A stretch of DNA of 18,864 nt from Clostridia bacterium (GCA_900753165.1 CAADYC010000043.1:1-18864); one strand, 5' to 3'. Counted from the first letter of the stretch, positions 7,627 to 14,329 are shown. The notes: a model not told the origin generated them from the letters alone. Program-made: numbers and translations.

Positions 7627-7710
7627 TAAGTTTAAAATATAATATACATAATAGAGGAACAATAAAAATAAAAAAATAATATAATATATAAAAAAAGGAG
7701 GTAATAATAT

Positions 7711-7860
7711 ATGTTTTGTGCACTAAAAAAAACAATAGGGGTTGTTCTAATAGGAATAGGCTTAGGAATTTTATTAGTATTATTGCTTCCACTTACAGGT
7801 TGGCTATTTATAATAGGAGTTGCACTTGCGTGTGTGGGATTGATGTGGCTTGCTTGTTAA
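7711..7860 (+). CDS. 49-aa hydrophobic protein upstream of spoVM
   Basis: A 49-aa protein beginning MFCALKKTIG and ending VGLMWLAC. After the short basic start it is almost wholly hydrophobic: helix 1 about residues 9-27, a PLTG turn at 27-30, helix 2 about residues 31-48. It is therefore a predicted two-helix membrane hairpin. The ATG at 7711 has a strong AAAGGAGGT (7694-7702). It ends 18 nt before the spoVM start, and both sit before one terminator, so they form a two-gene operon. I do not know a function; a role in the mother-cell or forespore membrane is inferred only from the partner. The AT-only upstream region shows no promoter I would call with confidence; a sporulation-sigma type is plausible. 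Confidence 0.8.
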   Translation: MFCALKKTIGVVLIGIGLGILLVLLLPLTGWLFIIGVALACVGLMWLAC

Positions 7861-7878
7861 ATAAAGGAGGTATTACAT

Positions 7879-7953
7879 ATGACTATAGTTGTAAAAAAAG
7901 TTCCAAAATTTTTGCGAGGATTTGTAAAATTAATTTTTGGAATAAAAGATTAA
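7879..7953 (+). CDS. spoVM: Stage V sporulation protein M (SpoVM), 24 aa
   Basis: A 24-aa peptide, MTIVVKKVPKFLRGFVKLIFGIKD. It matches the SpoVM pattern K-x-PKFL-x-G-x-V-x(4)-G known from Bacillus subtilis, where the 26-residue amphipathic helix recognises the convex forespore membrane, anchors the SpoIVA coat basement layer and is a substrate of FtsH. Pro9, Phe11-Leu12, Gly14 and Gly21 fall at the equivalent places; the B. subtilis Gly-Gly is Arg-Gly here. The ATG at 7879 follows AAAGGAGG (7863-7870). It lies 18 nt after a 49-aa membrane protein gene and abuts a terminator. The gene is below usual annotation length limits. Its presence implies the organism makes endospores or recently did. 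Confidence 0.88.
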   Translation: MTIVVKKVPKFLRGFVKLIFGIKD

Positions 7954-7979
7954 AAAATGGGAATTAAAGTTCCCATTTT
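7954..7979 (+). terminator. Intrinsic terminator of the spoVM operon
   Basis: A 10-bp stem, AAAATGGGAA (7954-7963) with TTCCCATTTT (7970-7979). It starts at the base after the spoVM stop codon. The T run is short. Confidence 0.8.
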
Positions 7980-7992
7980 CACTTTGCATATA

Positions 7993-8016
7993 AAAAAGAG
8001 CACTTATGCTCTTTTT
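7993..8016 (-). terminator. Intrinsic terminator of rpmB
   Basis: The stem AAAAAGAGCA (7993-8002) with TGCTCTTTTT (8007-8016) has T runs on both strands. On the minus strand it begins inside the last rpmB codons, with the stop codon in the loop. It can also back up the spoVM terminator from the other side. Confidence 0.82.
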
Positions 8017-8204
8017 ATTTTTCCATCTTTTAAACATTTTGCACAAACGTGAATTCTTTTAGTTTCACCATTTTCCATTATAGCTTTAACACTTCTTAAA
8101 TTTGGTTTCCAAGTTCTTGGACTTCTTTTACTTATATGTGAACGAGTAATGCTAAGCTTATTTCCATTACTTTGTGATTTACCACAAACTGCACATTTAG
8201 CCAT
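8004..8204 (-). CDS. rpmB: 50S ribosomal protein L28
   Basis: A 66-aa L28 of the large ribosomal subunit, starting MAKCAVCGK. It carries two CxxC pairs (Cys4/Cys7 and Cys54/Cys57), so it is the zinc-binding form; paralogs that lack these cysteines are typical zinc-starvation versions. The core SHISKRSPRTWKPNLRSVKA is characteristic. The start at 8204 is fixed by AGGAGGTG (8220-8213). A longer in-frame reading from 8258 adds residues unlike L28 and includes the ribosome-binding site, so it is rejected. It is divergent from tig, with its own promoter and terminator. Confidence 0.97.
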   Translation of the reverse strand: MAKCAVCGKSQSNGNKLSITRSHISKRSPRTWKPNLRSVKAIMENGETKRIHVCAKCLKDGKIKRA

Positions 8205-8248
8205 TATCTTTGCACCTCCTAATTTTTTTAATAAATTGACTGTTAATA

Positions 8249-8277
8249 AGTTTATCATAAAAAAATAAAAAAAACAA
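8249..8277 (-). promoter_or_regulatory. Promoter of rpmB
   Basis: On the minus strand: TTGTTT (8277-8272), a 17-nt spacer, then TAAACT (8254-8249) preceded by TGA, an extended -10. Both hexamers are imperfect, but spacing and position are right. Confidence 0.6.
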
Positions 8278-8305
8278 GTATTTTTTGAAAATTATCAAAA
8301 AAACC

Positions 8306-8333
8306 TTGCAAATTAGGAAAAATATGGTATAAT
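8306..8333 (+). promoter_or_regulatory. Sigma-A type promoter of tig
   Basis: TTGCAA (8306-8311), a 16-nt spacer, and TATAAT (8328-8333) with an extended TGG just before it. It lies 41 nt upstream of the trigger factor start. Confidence 0.85.
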
Positions 8334-8374
8334 ATATAAGCTATTAATGTATAAATAGAAAGGATGAATAAACA

Positions 8375-9664
8375 ATGAAATGTAAAGTTGAAAAAACAGA
8401 AAACGCAAATGAAGTAAAATTAGAGTTAACAATAGAAGCTCAAAAATTTGAAGAAGCAATAAAAAAAGTATATTTCCAAAGTGCAAAATACTTTAATATA
8501 CCAGGATTCAGAAAAGGTAAAGCTCCTATGAACATAGTAGAAAAATATTATGGAAAAGAAATTTTCTATGAAGATGCATTCAATGAAGTAGTACCAGCCG
8601 AATTAGAAGAAGCATTAAAAGAAAATAATATAGAAGTAGTAAGCAAAGCTGATATAGATGTAAAACAAATAGAAAAAGGAAAAGACTTAATATTTACAGC
8701 AATTTTCCAAACAAAACCAGAAGCAGAACTTGGAAAATATAAAGGTATAGAAATACCAAAAATAGAGTATACTGTATCAGATGAAGATATCAACCACGAA
8801 TTAGGACATATGCAAGAACATAATTCAAGATTAATATCAATTGAAGACAGACCAGTAGAAAAAGGTGATATAGCAGTAATTGACTTTGAAGGTTTTGTAG
8901 ATGGAAAAGCATTTGAAGGTGGAAAAGCTGAAGGTCACGAATTAGAAATAGGAAGCAACACATTTATACCTGGATTTGAAGACCAAATAATTGGAATGAA
9001 AATTGATGAAGAAAGAGATATAAATGTAAAATTCCCAGAAGAATACTTCTCAAAAGATTTAGCAGGAAAAGATGCAACATTTAAAGTTAAATTACATGAA
9101 ATCAAAAAGAAAGAATTACCAGAACTAGATGACGAATTTGCAAAAGACGTTAGTGAATTCGATACATTAGAAGAATTAAAGAAAAGCATCAAAGACAGAT
9201 TAGAAAAAGACAACGAACAAAAACAAAAATACGAAACAGAAGATGCTGTTATAAAAGCAGTTTGCGAAAACGTAAAAGTTGATATTCCATCAGGAATGAT
9301 AGAAACAGAAACAGAAGATATGTTAAGAAATATTGAAACAAGACTTTCATATCAAGGACTAAAACTTGAACAATATCTTCAAATGATGGGAAAAACAGCT
9401 GAAGAAGTTAAAAAAGAATATGAACCTCAAGCAATAGAAGCTATAAAATCAAGATTAATGTTAGAAGCAGTAATAAAAGCAGAGAAAATCGAAGCAACAG
9501 AAGATGAAATAGTAGAAAAAATGAAAGAAATGGCTAAAAGCTATGGAAAATCAGATGATAAAGAATTTATGGAAAACGAAAACGTAAGAAAATACATAAA
9601 AAGCGGAATTGAATCTGAAAAAGCTTTAGAATTTTTAGTAAAAAATGCAAAAATTAAAAAATAA
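8375..9664 (+). CDS. tig: Trigger factor, ribosome-associated chaperone
   Basis: A 429-aa trigger factor, the chaperone and peptidyl-prolyl isomerase that binds nascent chains at the ribosome exit. The ribosome-binding signature GFRKGKAP lies at residues 44-51 in the N-terminal domain. An FKBP-type isomerase domain follows (about 150-245), recognisable by VEKGDIAVIDFEGFVDGKAF and FIPGFEDQIIGMK. The remainder is the helical chaperone C-domain. Length equals the usual 425-435. The ATG at 8375 has AAAGGATG upstream and the strong promoter at 8306-8333. It precedes clpP and clpX, the common order in bacteria, but here a terminator and a palindrome separate it from clpP, so the protease genes are probably expressed separately. 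Confidence 0.98.
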   Translation: MKCKVEKTENANEVKLELTIEAQKFEEAIKKVYFQSAKYFNIPGFRKGKAPMNIVEKYYGKEIFYEDAFNEVVPAELEEALKENNIEVVSKADIDVKQIEKGKDLIFTAIFQTKPEAELGKYKGIEIPKIEYTVSDEDINHELGHMQEHNSRLISIEDRPVEKGDIAVIDFEGFVDGKAFEGGKAEGHELEIGSNTFIPGFEDQIIGMKIDEERDINVKFPEEYFSKDLAGKDATFKVKLHEIKKKELPELDDEFAKDVSEFDTLEELKKSIKDRLEKDNEQKQKYETEDAVIKAVCENVKVDIPSGMIETETEDMLRNIETRLSYQGLKLEQYLQMMGKTAEEVKKEYEPQAIEAIKSRLMLEAVIKAEKIEATEDEIVEKMKEMAKSYGKSDDKEFMENENVRKYIKSGIESEKALEFLVKNAKIKK

Positions 9665-9670
9665 ATAATG

Positions 9671-9713
9671 AAAGGTTGGGGTGAAAAAAACAATATTTTC
9701 ATGCCAACTTTTT
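9671..9713 (+). terminator. Intrinsic terminator of tig
   Basis: GTTGG (9675-9679) pairs with CCAAC (9704-9708) and TGAAAA with TTTTCA, leaving a small internal loop between them; T run 9709-9713. Confidence 0.72.
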
Positions 9714-9740
9714 GCTTATTATTTTAGAATTTACAAATTT

Positions 9741-9884
9741 TTTTGAATAATATATTGTTTTTTATACCTTGGTGTCGCAATCTCCATATTTTAAAATACT
9801 TGTATGTAGATTGCTCCAATTCGCACTCACTAAAGTTCGTTTGGTCGCTTACGCGGTATTTCAAAAACAATATATTATTCAAAA
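9741..9884. repeat. Large palindrome (element 2) in the clpP leader
   Basis: A perfect 22-nt inverted repeat (9741-9762 with 9863-9884), core AATAATATATTGTTTTT, continues inward as ATACC (9764-9768) with GGTAT (9855-9859). Inside, GCAATCT (9777-9783) pairs with AGATTGC (9808-9814), followed by a GC-richer stretch with CACTCACTAAAGTTCG. The interior is much less AT-rich than its flanks. Architecture (AT arms, nested inner hairpin, 138-222 nt) resembles elements 1 and 3, but arm sequences differ. It ends 21 nt before the clpP ribosome-binding site. Confidence 0.8.
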
Positions 9885-9918
9885 TATAAAAAATGTAAAT
9901 AAAAAAGGAGGAAACAAT

Positions 9919-10530
9919 ATGTTAGAAAAAGATAGTTTAGTACCTTATGTAGTTGAACAAACAAGTAAAGGAGAAAGATCATATGATATATTCTCAAGAT
10001 TATTAAAAGATAGAATTATATTTTTAGGAGAAGATGTAAATCCAACATCAGCAAGTTTAGTAATAGCACAATTGTTATTCTTAGAATCAGAAGACCCAGA
10101 CAAAGAAATATTTTTATATATAAATTCACCAGGAGGATCAATAACAGACGGAATGGGAATTGTAGATACAATGAACTACATTAAATGTCCAGTAACAACA
10201 ATATGTGTAGGACTAGCAGCAAGTTTTGGAGCAGTTCTTTTAGCAAATGGAGAAAAAGGTAAAAGATTTGCAACACCAAACTCAGAAATATTAATACATC
10301 AACCATTAATAGGAGGTCAAGGTGGAGGTATTTCAGGTCAAGCAACTGAAATAAAAATCCATGCAGATCATATGATAAGAACAAGAGAAAAATTAAATAA
10401 ACTATTAAGTGAAAAAACAGGTCAACCAATTGAACAAATTGAAAAAGATACAGAAAGAGACCATTACATGTCAGCTCAAGAAGCTTTAGAATATGGATTA
10501 ATTGATGGTATTATGGATAAAAGAATGTAA
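9919..10530 (+). CDS. clpP: ATP-dependent Clp protease proteolytic subunit
   Basis: A 203-aa ClpP serine peptidase, which forms the double-heptamer chamber that works with ClpX. The catalytic triad is Ser102 (LAASFGA), His127 (IHQP) and Asp181 (ERDHYM). The segment after His127 reads IGGQGGGISGQATEI, about five residues longer than the HQPLGGxQGQATDI of the common form; it lies in the handle region. The start at 9919 is set by AAGGAGG (9905-9911) and gives the family N-terminus (LVPYVVEQTSKGERSYDIFSRLL). An upstream in-frame extension from 9769 runs through palindrome element 2 and is not part of the protein. The clpX start is 20 nt downstream, so the two are co-transcribed. No convincing promoter hexamers were seen; one may lie inside or just before the palindrome. 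Confidence 0.97.
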   Translation: MLEKDSLVPYVVEQTSKGERSYDIFSRLLKDRIIFLGEDVNPTSASLVIAQLLFLESEDPDKEIFLYINSPGGSITDGMGIVDTMNYIKCPVTTICVGLAASFGAVLLANGEKGKRFATPNSEILIHQPLIGGQGGGISGQATEIKIHADHMIRTREKLNKLLSEKTGQPIEQIEKDTERDHYMSAQEALEYGLIDGIMDKRM

Positions 10531-10549
10531 AATGGAGGAAAAATAGAAT

Positions 10550-11869
10550 ATGGCTAAAAATGATATACCAAAAAATGTAAGATGTTCATTTTGTGGCAAA
10601 TCACAAGATAGTGTAAGAAAAATAGTTGCAGGACCAGGAGTATATATTTGTGATGAATGTGTAGATCTTTGTACAAGTATTATAGATGCTGAAGGCTATG
10701 AAGATGAAGAAGTAGGATATACATTAAATGAACTAGATAAAATACCTAGTCCAAAAGAAATAAAGAAAATTTTAGATGACTATGTAATCGGTCAAGAAGA
10801 AGCAAAGAAAACTTTATCAGTAGCAGTTTATAATCACTATAAAAGAATTGCTCACGAAGAAAGTGAAAAAAAAGATGATGTGGAAATACAAAAAAGTAAC
10901 ATCTTACTTTTAGGACCAACAGGATGTGGAAAAACATTACTTGCTAGAACACTTGCAAAAATATTAAATGTACCATTTGCAATAGCAGATGCAACAACAC
11001 TTACAGAAGCTGGATATGTTGGAGAAGATGTAGAAAATATTTTACTAAAACTTATTCAAGCAGCAGATGGTGATATTCAAAAAGCAGAAAAAGGTATAGT
11101 TTATATAGATGAAATTGATAAAATAACAAGAAAATCAGAAAACTTATCAATTACAAGAGATGTTAGTGGTGAAGGTGTACAACAAGCGTTATTAAAAATA
11201 GTAGAAGGTACAATAGCATCAGTTCCGCCACAAGGGGGAAGAAAACATCCAAACCAAGAAATGATACAAATAAATACAGAAAATATCTTATTTATTTGTG
11301 GAGGTGCTTTTGAAGGATTAGAAAATATCATAAAAGATAGAACTGGTAAAAAGAGCATAGGATTTGGAACAAAGATTGAAAGTTCAAAAGAAATTAACAA
11401 ATATGAAGTATTTCAAGAAATGCTACCAGAAGATTTGTTGAAATATGGTTTAATTCCAGAATTTATAGGAAGATTACCAATTATAGCAACACTAAAAGAT
11501 TTAGATAAAGAAGCATTAATTAAAATAGCAACAGAACCAAAAAATGCATTAGTAAAACAATATCAAAAATTATTAGAAATGGATGATGTTGAATTAGAAT
11601 TCAGACAAGACGCATTAGAGGCAATTGTTGATAAGGCAATCGAAAGAAAAACTGGAGCAAGAGGACTTCGTTCAATTATTGAAGAAATAATGAGAGATAT
11701 AATGTTTGATGTTCCTTCAACACCTGATATTGCAAAATGTATAATAACTAAAGAAACAGTTTTGAATAAAAAAGCACCAGAATTAATTCTAAGAGAAAAA
11801 ACAGAAGAACAATCAAAAGGGGCTAAAAAGAATAGACATGTTCCTCAAAATAGTAAAGAAACAGCATAA
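10550..11869 (+). CDS. clpX: ATP-dependent Clp protease ATP-binding subunit
   Basis: A 439-aa ClpX, the hexameric AAA+ unfoldase that feeds substrates, including tmRNA-tagged proteins, into ClpP. In order: the N-terminal zinc domain with Cys12, Cys15, Cys34 and Cys37; Walker A GPTGCGKT (122-129); the pore loop GYVG (155-158); Walker B VYIDEID (184-190); the RKH loop (231-233); an IGF-type ClpP-binding loop at KKSIGFGTKI; and the C-terminal GARGLRSIIEEI sensor-2 region. All key residues are present. Length is slightly above the usual 415-425 because of a charged C-terminal tail. The ATG at 10550 has GGAGG at 10534-10538. It is directly downstream of clpP and closed by a strong hairpin. Confidence 0.98.
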   Translation: MAKNDIPKNVRCSFCGKSQDSVRKIVAGPGVYICDECVDLCTSIIDAEGYEDEEVGYTLNELDKIPSPKEIKKILDDYVIGQEEAKKTLSVAVYNHYKRIAHEESEKKDDVEIQKSNILLLGPTGCGKTLLARTLAKILNVPFAIADATTLTEAGYVGEDVENILLKLIQAADGDIQKAEKGIVYIDEIDKITRKSENLSITRDVSGEGVQQALLKIVEGTIASVPPQGGRKHPNQEMIQINTENILFICGGAFEGLENIIKDRTGKKSIGFGTKIESSKEINKYEVFQEMLPEDLLKYGLIPEFIGRLPIIATLKDLDKEALIKIATEPKNALVKQYQKLLEMDDVELEFRQDALEAIVDKAIERKTGARGLRSIIEEIMRDIMFDVPSTPDIAKCIITKETVLNKKAPELILREKTEEQSKGAKKNRHVPQNSKETA

Positions 11870-11883
11870 AACATTAATAGGAA

Positions 11884-11911
11884 AAAAGGTAGATAATAAA
11901 ATCTACCTTTT
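11884..11911. terminator. Bidirectional terminator after clpX
   Basis: The stem AAAAGGTAGAT (11884-11894) with ATCTACCTTTT (11901-11911) and an AATAAA loop. The T run is weak on the plus strand (interrupted by A) and strong on the minus strand (six T), so it ends both clpX and the 51-aa minus-strand gene. Confidence 0.82.
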
Positions 11912-11953
11912 ATTCTTAACTTTAGGAGTTATAAATAACACCTTTCAGGAGAG

Positions 11954-12109
11954 TTATTCATAAATCCGGTTGCCAATGGCTCTTAGATTTTGATATTTTG
12001 CTCTACTTTCGTTAGGCAATGAATCAATACTTTCTAAAAAAGTATTAAGAGCAATCATAGCCTCATAAGCAGATGGAAATTCTGTATTTAAGAGAACTTC
12101 TTTTGTCAT
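11954..12109 (-). CDS. Small protein of unknown function, 51 aa
   Basis: A 51-aa protein beginning MTKEVLLNTE and ending IGNRIYE. The start at 12109 is well supported by AAAGGAGG (12125-12118) at ideal spacing. The sequence looks like one or two amphipathic helices (FPSAYEAMIALNTFLESI, then SRAKYQNLRAIGNRIY), with no membrane segment and no Cys. I do not recognise it. Its codon use (CTC, GCC, GGC, CGG) is less AT-only than in its neighbours, like the other small orphan genes here. Upstream on the same strand is the carboxypeptidase pseudogene. A TTGACA hexamer lies at 12190-12185 but no matching -10 is clear. The bidirectional hairpin at 11884-11911 would end its transcript. Confidence 0.72.
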   Translation of the reverse strand: MTKEVLLNTEFPSAYEAMIALNTFLESIDSLPNESRAKYQNLRAIGNRIYE

Positions 12110-12237
12110 AATATTTCCCTCCTTTCATAAGCATACACAAACTATATGTAGTAAATATATTTTAAAACTTTTAAAGTAAAAAGTATGTCAAAATATGGGA
12201 AAACATAAAAATATTTTATTTCTGAAAATATAACTAA

Positions 12238-13158
12238 TTAAAGAACTGCTCCTAAAATTAAAATTCCTAAATTATCATTATATATTTCATCAAATTGTTC
12301 AATAGGTAAAGGATTTTCACCGATACCAGCTTCAATTGTATAGCCAGGTCTATTATAATCTTGAATAAACCAATCTTTATAGCCAGCAAAACTAGAATTA
12401 TACGGAACATCTGTTAATAGATAACCACTTGATTCAGCAAATTTTGTTCCAATTTCATAACCTTGTGGTGGATTGATATTTTGAAAATTCCAATAAATTT
12501 CTTTACCTTGAGTATGAAAAGCAATAACAAATCTAAAATCATGCATAAGTGTGAAATTGTAGATAGCCAAAGATTCAGGTTCTGATAAAGGACCGAAACC
12601 TACAAAATCACGAGGTGCTGGTTTATCAAATCCTTGCACATATTTAATTTCCTTAGCATTTTCCCATCCAGCAGGAAATTGTAAATTTAAATCAGTTCCG
12701 AAGTATGTTTGCTTTCCATCCGACTTGGAAAAGGAATATAAGCAAAATTATTAGAAATATTTCTTGCAGTAAGAAAAGCATTAGAAGTTTTTGAAATATT
12801 GCCAGTAACTAAATCAACTCCATCAGGATTTACCATAGGTATAATATAAATAGATGTTGTATTAAATAAATTTTTAATAGAGTAGTTATATAATTTGGAG
12901 TCAGTAGTGTAACTATTACAATAATCCTCGATGAATTTCATAAGTAAAGTGCTGGTAATCCATTCATTTGCATGAATAGAGCCAGAATAAAAAATTTCTT
13001 TAGGTCCGTTACCGTAATTTTATAACATAAATATTTTTACCAAGGATACTTTTTCCTATAATTTGAATATCTAAAAAAGTATACGTATTTTTTAAAGTGG
13101 CTAAATTTTGTTGAAGTAATAAATAATTATAATTAGTATTAGTTGGAACAATAGACAT
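12238..13158 (-). pseudogene. Frameshifted M14 zinc carboxypeptidase
   Basis: Three reading-frame pieces together give an M14-type metallocarboxypeptidase of about 305 residues, related to the gamma-D-glutamyl-diamino acid peptidase group. Piece 1 starts at 13158 after AGGTGAT (MSIVPTNTNYNY...) and hits a stop at 13011-13009. Piece 2 carries zinc ligands His and Glu in SIHANEW and then MVNPDGVDLVTG. Piece 3 resumes with DLNLQFPAGW and holds the third ligand in AFHTQGKEIYW and the catalytic Glu in YTIEAG. Lesions consistent with one-base insertions lie near 13016, 12722 and 12706. Each conserved motif is intact, so decay is recent or the shifts are sequence errors; only the first is in a short homopolymer. 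As read, no active enzyme can be made. Confidence 0.85.
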
Positions 13159-13273
13159 ATAAATCACCTAAAATATAGTATGAGGGTTATGAAAAAATGT
13201 TGAGAAATTTCTAAACTGATTATTGTTGTAATACTTTTTTATCAAAAATTAATCTATATAAAAAATATCTAAT

Positions 13274-13302
13274 TTGCTTTTTTATGTAAAATATAGTATA
13301 AT
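13274..13302 (+). promoter_or_regulatory. Promoter of the 126-aa gene
   Basis: TTGCTT (13274-13279), 17 nt, and a perfect TATAAT (13297-13302). The transcript would have a leader of about 75 nt containing the hairpin at 13341-13362. Confidence 0.72.
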
Positions 13303-13340
13303 TATATTGAACAACTTTTTGTTGCCTTTGAAAAAAATTT

Positions 13341-13376
13341 TTCGGAGGCACAAGCCTCCGAACATTACAAGGAGGA
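13341..13376 (+). promoter_or_regulatory. 5' leader hairpin with possible anti-Shine-Dalgarno arm
   Basis: A 9-bp GC-rich stem, TTCGGAGGC (13341-13349) with GCCTCCGAA (13354-13362), ACAA loop and no T run, so it is not a terminator. The right arm's CCTCC could pair instead with the real Shine-Dalgarno GGAGG (13371-13375), while the left arm carries a GGAGG look-alike. This layout permits a two-state translational control; that role is inference. Confidence 0.5.
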
Positions 13377-13382
13377 ATTAAT

Positions 13383-13763
13383 ATGACAACATTTTCAACA
13401 ATTTGGGACACTGAAGTTAAGAAATTAGCAGAAGCTTGTGTAGCAGAACCTAAACTTGTACAGATAATGAGTAAAGGTGACAACTACGAACCTAGTAAAG
13501 AGGAAAAGGAATATCTTGAAAGCGTCTTCGAAAAGTACAAAGATCCTTATGGTATGTACTGTATTTCAGATATGATTTGGAGAGTAGAGCATGCTTTGGC
13601 TGATGATAGAACAGTGATAGCTAAACTTGCCGTTGCTGAAGTCTATGAAGTACTTAATAGACCTAGCTATTTTGAAGATGTTTTTCAAAATGATGAAAAC
13701 AATGAGGAATGGAAAACCAGAGTAGCTCTTCGAGGAGGTATATACAAGCTTATGAATGCATGA
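13383..13763 (+). CDS. Small protein of unknown function, 126 aa
   Basis: A 126-aa acidic, helical, soluble-looking protein that I do not recognise. The ATG at 13383 follows AAGGAGG (13369-13375). Notable stretches are KEEKEYLESVFEKYKDPYGM, a helical block EHALADDRTVIAKLAVAEVY, and the closing RVALRGGIYKLMNA. No signal peptide or membrane helix. It has its own promoter, a structured 5' leader and a strong terminator shared with the opposing tmRNA gene. Codon choice is more balanced than in the core genes (GCC, GTC, CTT, CGA), like the 101-, 134- and 192-aa genes. It may be an accessory or acquired gene; function unknown. Confidence 0.82.
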   Translation: MTTFSTIWDTEVKKLAEACVAEPKLVQIMSKGDNYEPSKEEKEYLESVFEKYKDPYGMYCISDMIWRVEHALADDRTVIAKLAVAEVYEVLNRPSYFEDVFQNDENNEEWKTRVALRGGIYKLMNA

Positions 13764-13774
13764 AAATGAATGTG

Positions 13775-13803
13775 AAAAAAGCTTACTGCTGTAAGCTTTT
13801 TTT
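13775..13803. terminator. Bidirectional terminator between the 126-aa gene and tmRNA
   Basis: A 12-bp stem, AAAAAAGCTTAC (13775-13786) with GTAAGCTTTTTT (13791-13802), and loop TGCT. Six A on the left and seven T on the right let it end both the plus-strand gene and the minus-strand tmRNA. Confidence 0.9.
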
Positions 13804-13827
13804 CATGTTTTATACAAATTAATTTTT

Positions 13828-14184
13828 TGGTGGAGATGAGGAGAGTCGAACTCCTGTCCATAATACTTTCCAAATAGACCTCTACAAGTTTATTTTATCA
13901 TTTAAATTCATTTTTAATTCGAGGATAAACACTCTAATTAAAAATATAGTTTTATAAAATACCCACCATTCCTAAAACAAAAATGGCTTTGTTTCCTACT
14001 TTGTTATAACACCCTTACCAAATCAGTAGGCTATTTAGCTTGGATGACGCCGCAAACTAGGCAGCGTAAGCTAATTCTTCATTGTTAGCGTTTATTTTTA
14101 GTTTCTCGTTTATTTAAGTGGCCAACGAGAATCCACTACTTGCTATCTATTTTTCTGGTAATATGTCGAAACCTTTACATCCCC
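13828..14184 (-). ncRNA. ssrA: tmRNA (transfer-messenger RNA)
   Basis: A 357-nt one-piece tmRNA that rescues stalled ribosomes and adds a degradation tag. The 5' end GGGGATG (14184-14178) pairs with CATCTCC (13838-13832) including the G3-U70 pair needed by alanyl-tRNA synthetase, followed by discriminator A and encoded CCA (13830-13828). The T-arm is GAGTTCGACTC. GGTTTCGAC of the D-loop side follows the 5' stem. The tag frame at 14089-14057 reads ANNEELAYAA then TAG, and helix 5 (TTAGCTTACGCTGC / GCGGCGT...AAGCTAA) encloses its end. With the alanine charged on tmRNA the tag is AANNEELAYAA. The Tyr-Ala-Ala end departs from the usual Leu-Ala-Ala. ClpX and ClpP, its usual degraders, are encoded 2-4 kb away. 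Confidence 0.97.
14057..14089 (-). other. tmRNA proteolysis-tag reading frame
   Basis: Ten codons plus stop on the minus strand: Ala resume codon GCT (14089-14087) through GCC, then TAG (14059-14057), giving ANNEELAYAA. The GCT resume codon was chosen because it follows the A-rich ATAAAC stretch typical before the resume site. A start one codon earlier (AAC) is less likely. Confidence 0.88.
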
Positions 14185-14197
14185 ATATTACTTAATT

Positions 14198-14226
14198 ATT
14201 ATACTATACTTAAACTTGTTTATCAA
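14198..14226 (-). promoter_or_regulatory. Sigma-A type promoter of ssrA
   Basis: On the minus strand: TTGATA (14226-14221), 17 nt, TATAAT (14203-14198). The transcript should start a few bases before the mature 5' end at 14184, leaving a short leader for RNase P to remove. Confidence 0.88.
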
Positions 14227-14329
14227 TATTTATTTTGAGAAAATTAAAAAATAAATAAATCTCTGTTACAATTCACTTCTTATAAATTTCAAATATATAT
14301 TTTATTATACTGTGAATTGAAAAAATATA

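Noticed and set aside
7636..7660. Sporulation sigma-E type promoter (CATAATAG-like) before the 49-aa gene
   Set aside because: The match is loose and the region is almost all A and T, so chance resemblance is likely; left as a suggestion only.
7716..7967. 83-aa frame starting with GTG over the spoVM region
   Set aside because: It lacks a matching ribosome-binding site, runs out of frame through two well-supported short genes and gives a Cys/Arg/Asn-rich sequence with no family features.
8205..8258. Longer L28 start on the minus strand
   Set aside because: The added residues include the translated ribosome-binding site and are unlike any L28 N-terminus.
9769..9918. N-terminal extension of ClpP
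   Set aside because: It starts at a non-ATG codon inside palindrome element 2. The ATG at 9919 has AAGGAGG and gives the normal ClpP N-terminus.
13828..14184. Protein-coding frames across 13685-13873 and the tmRNA region
   Set aside because: The stretch is fully explained by tmRNA: terminal pairing, T-arm, tag frame and helix 5.
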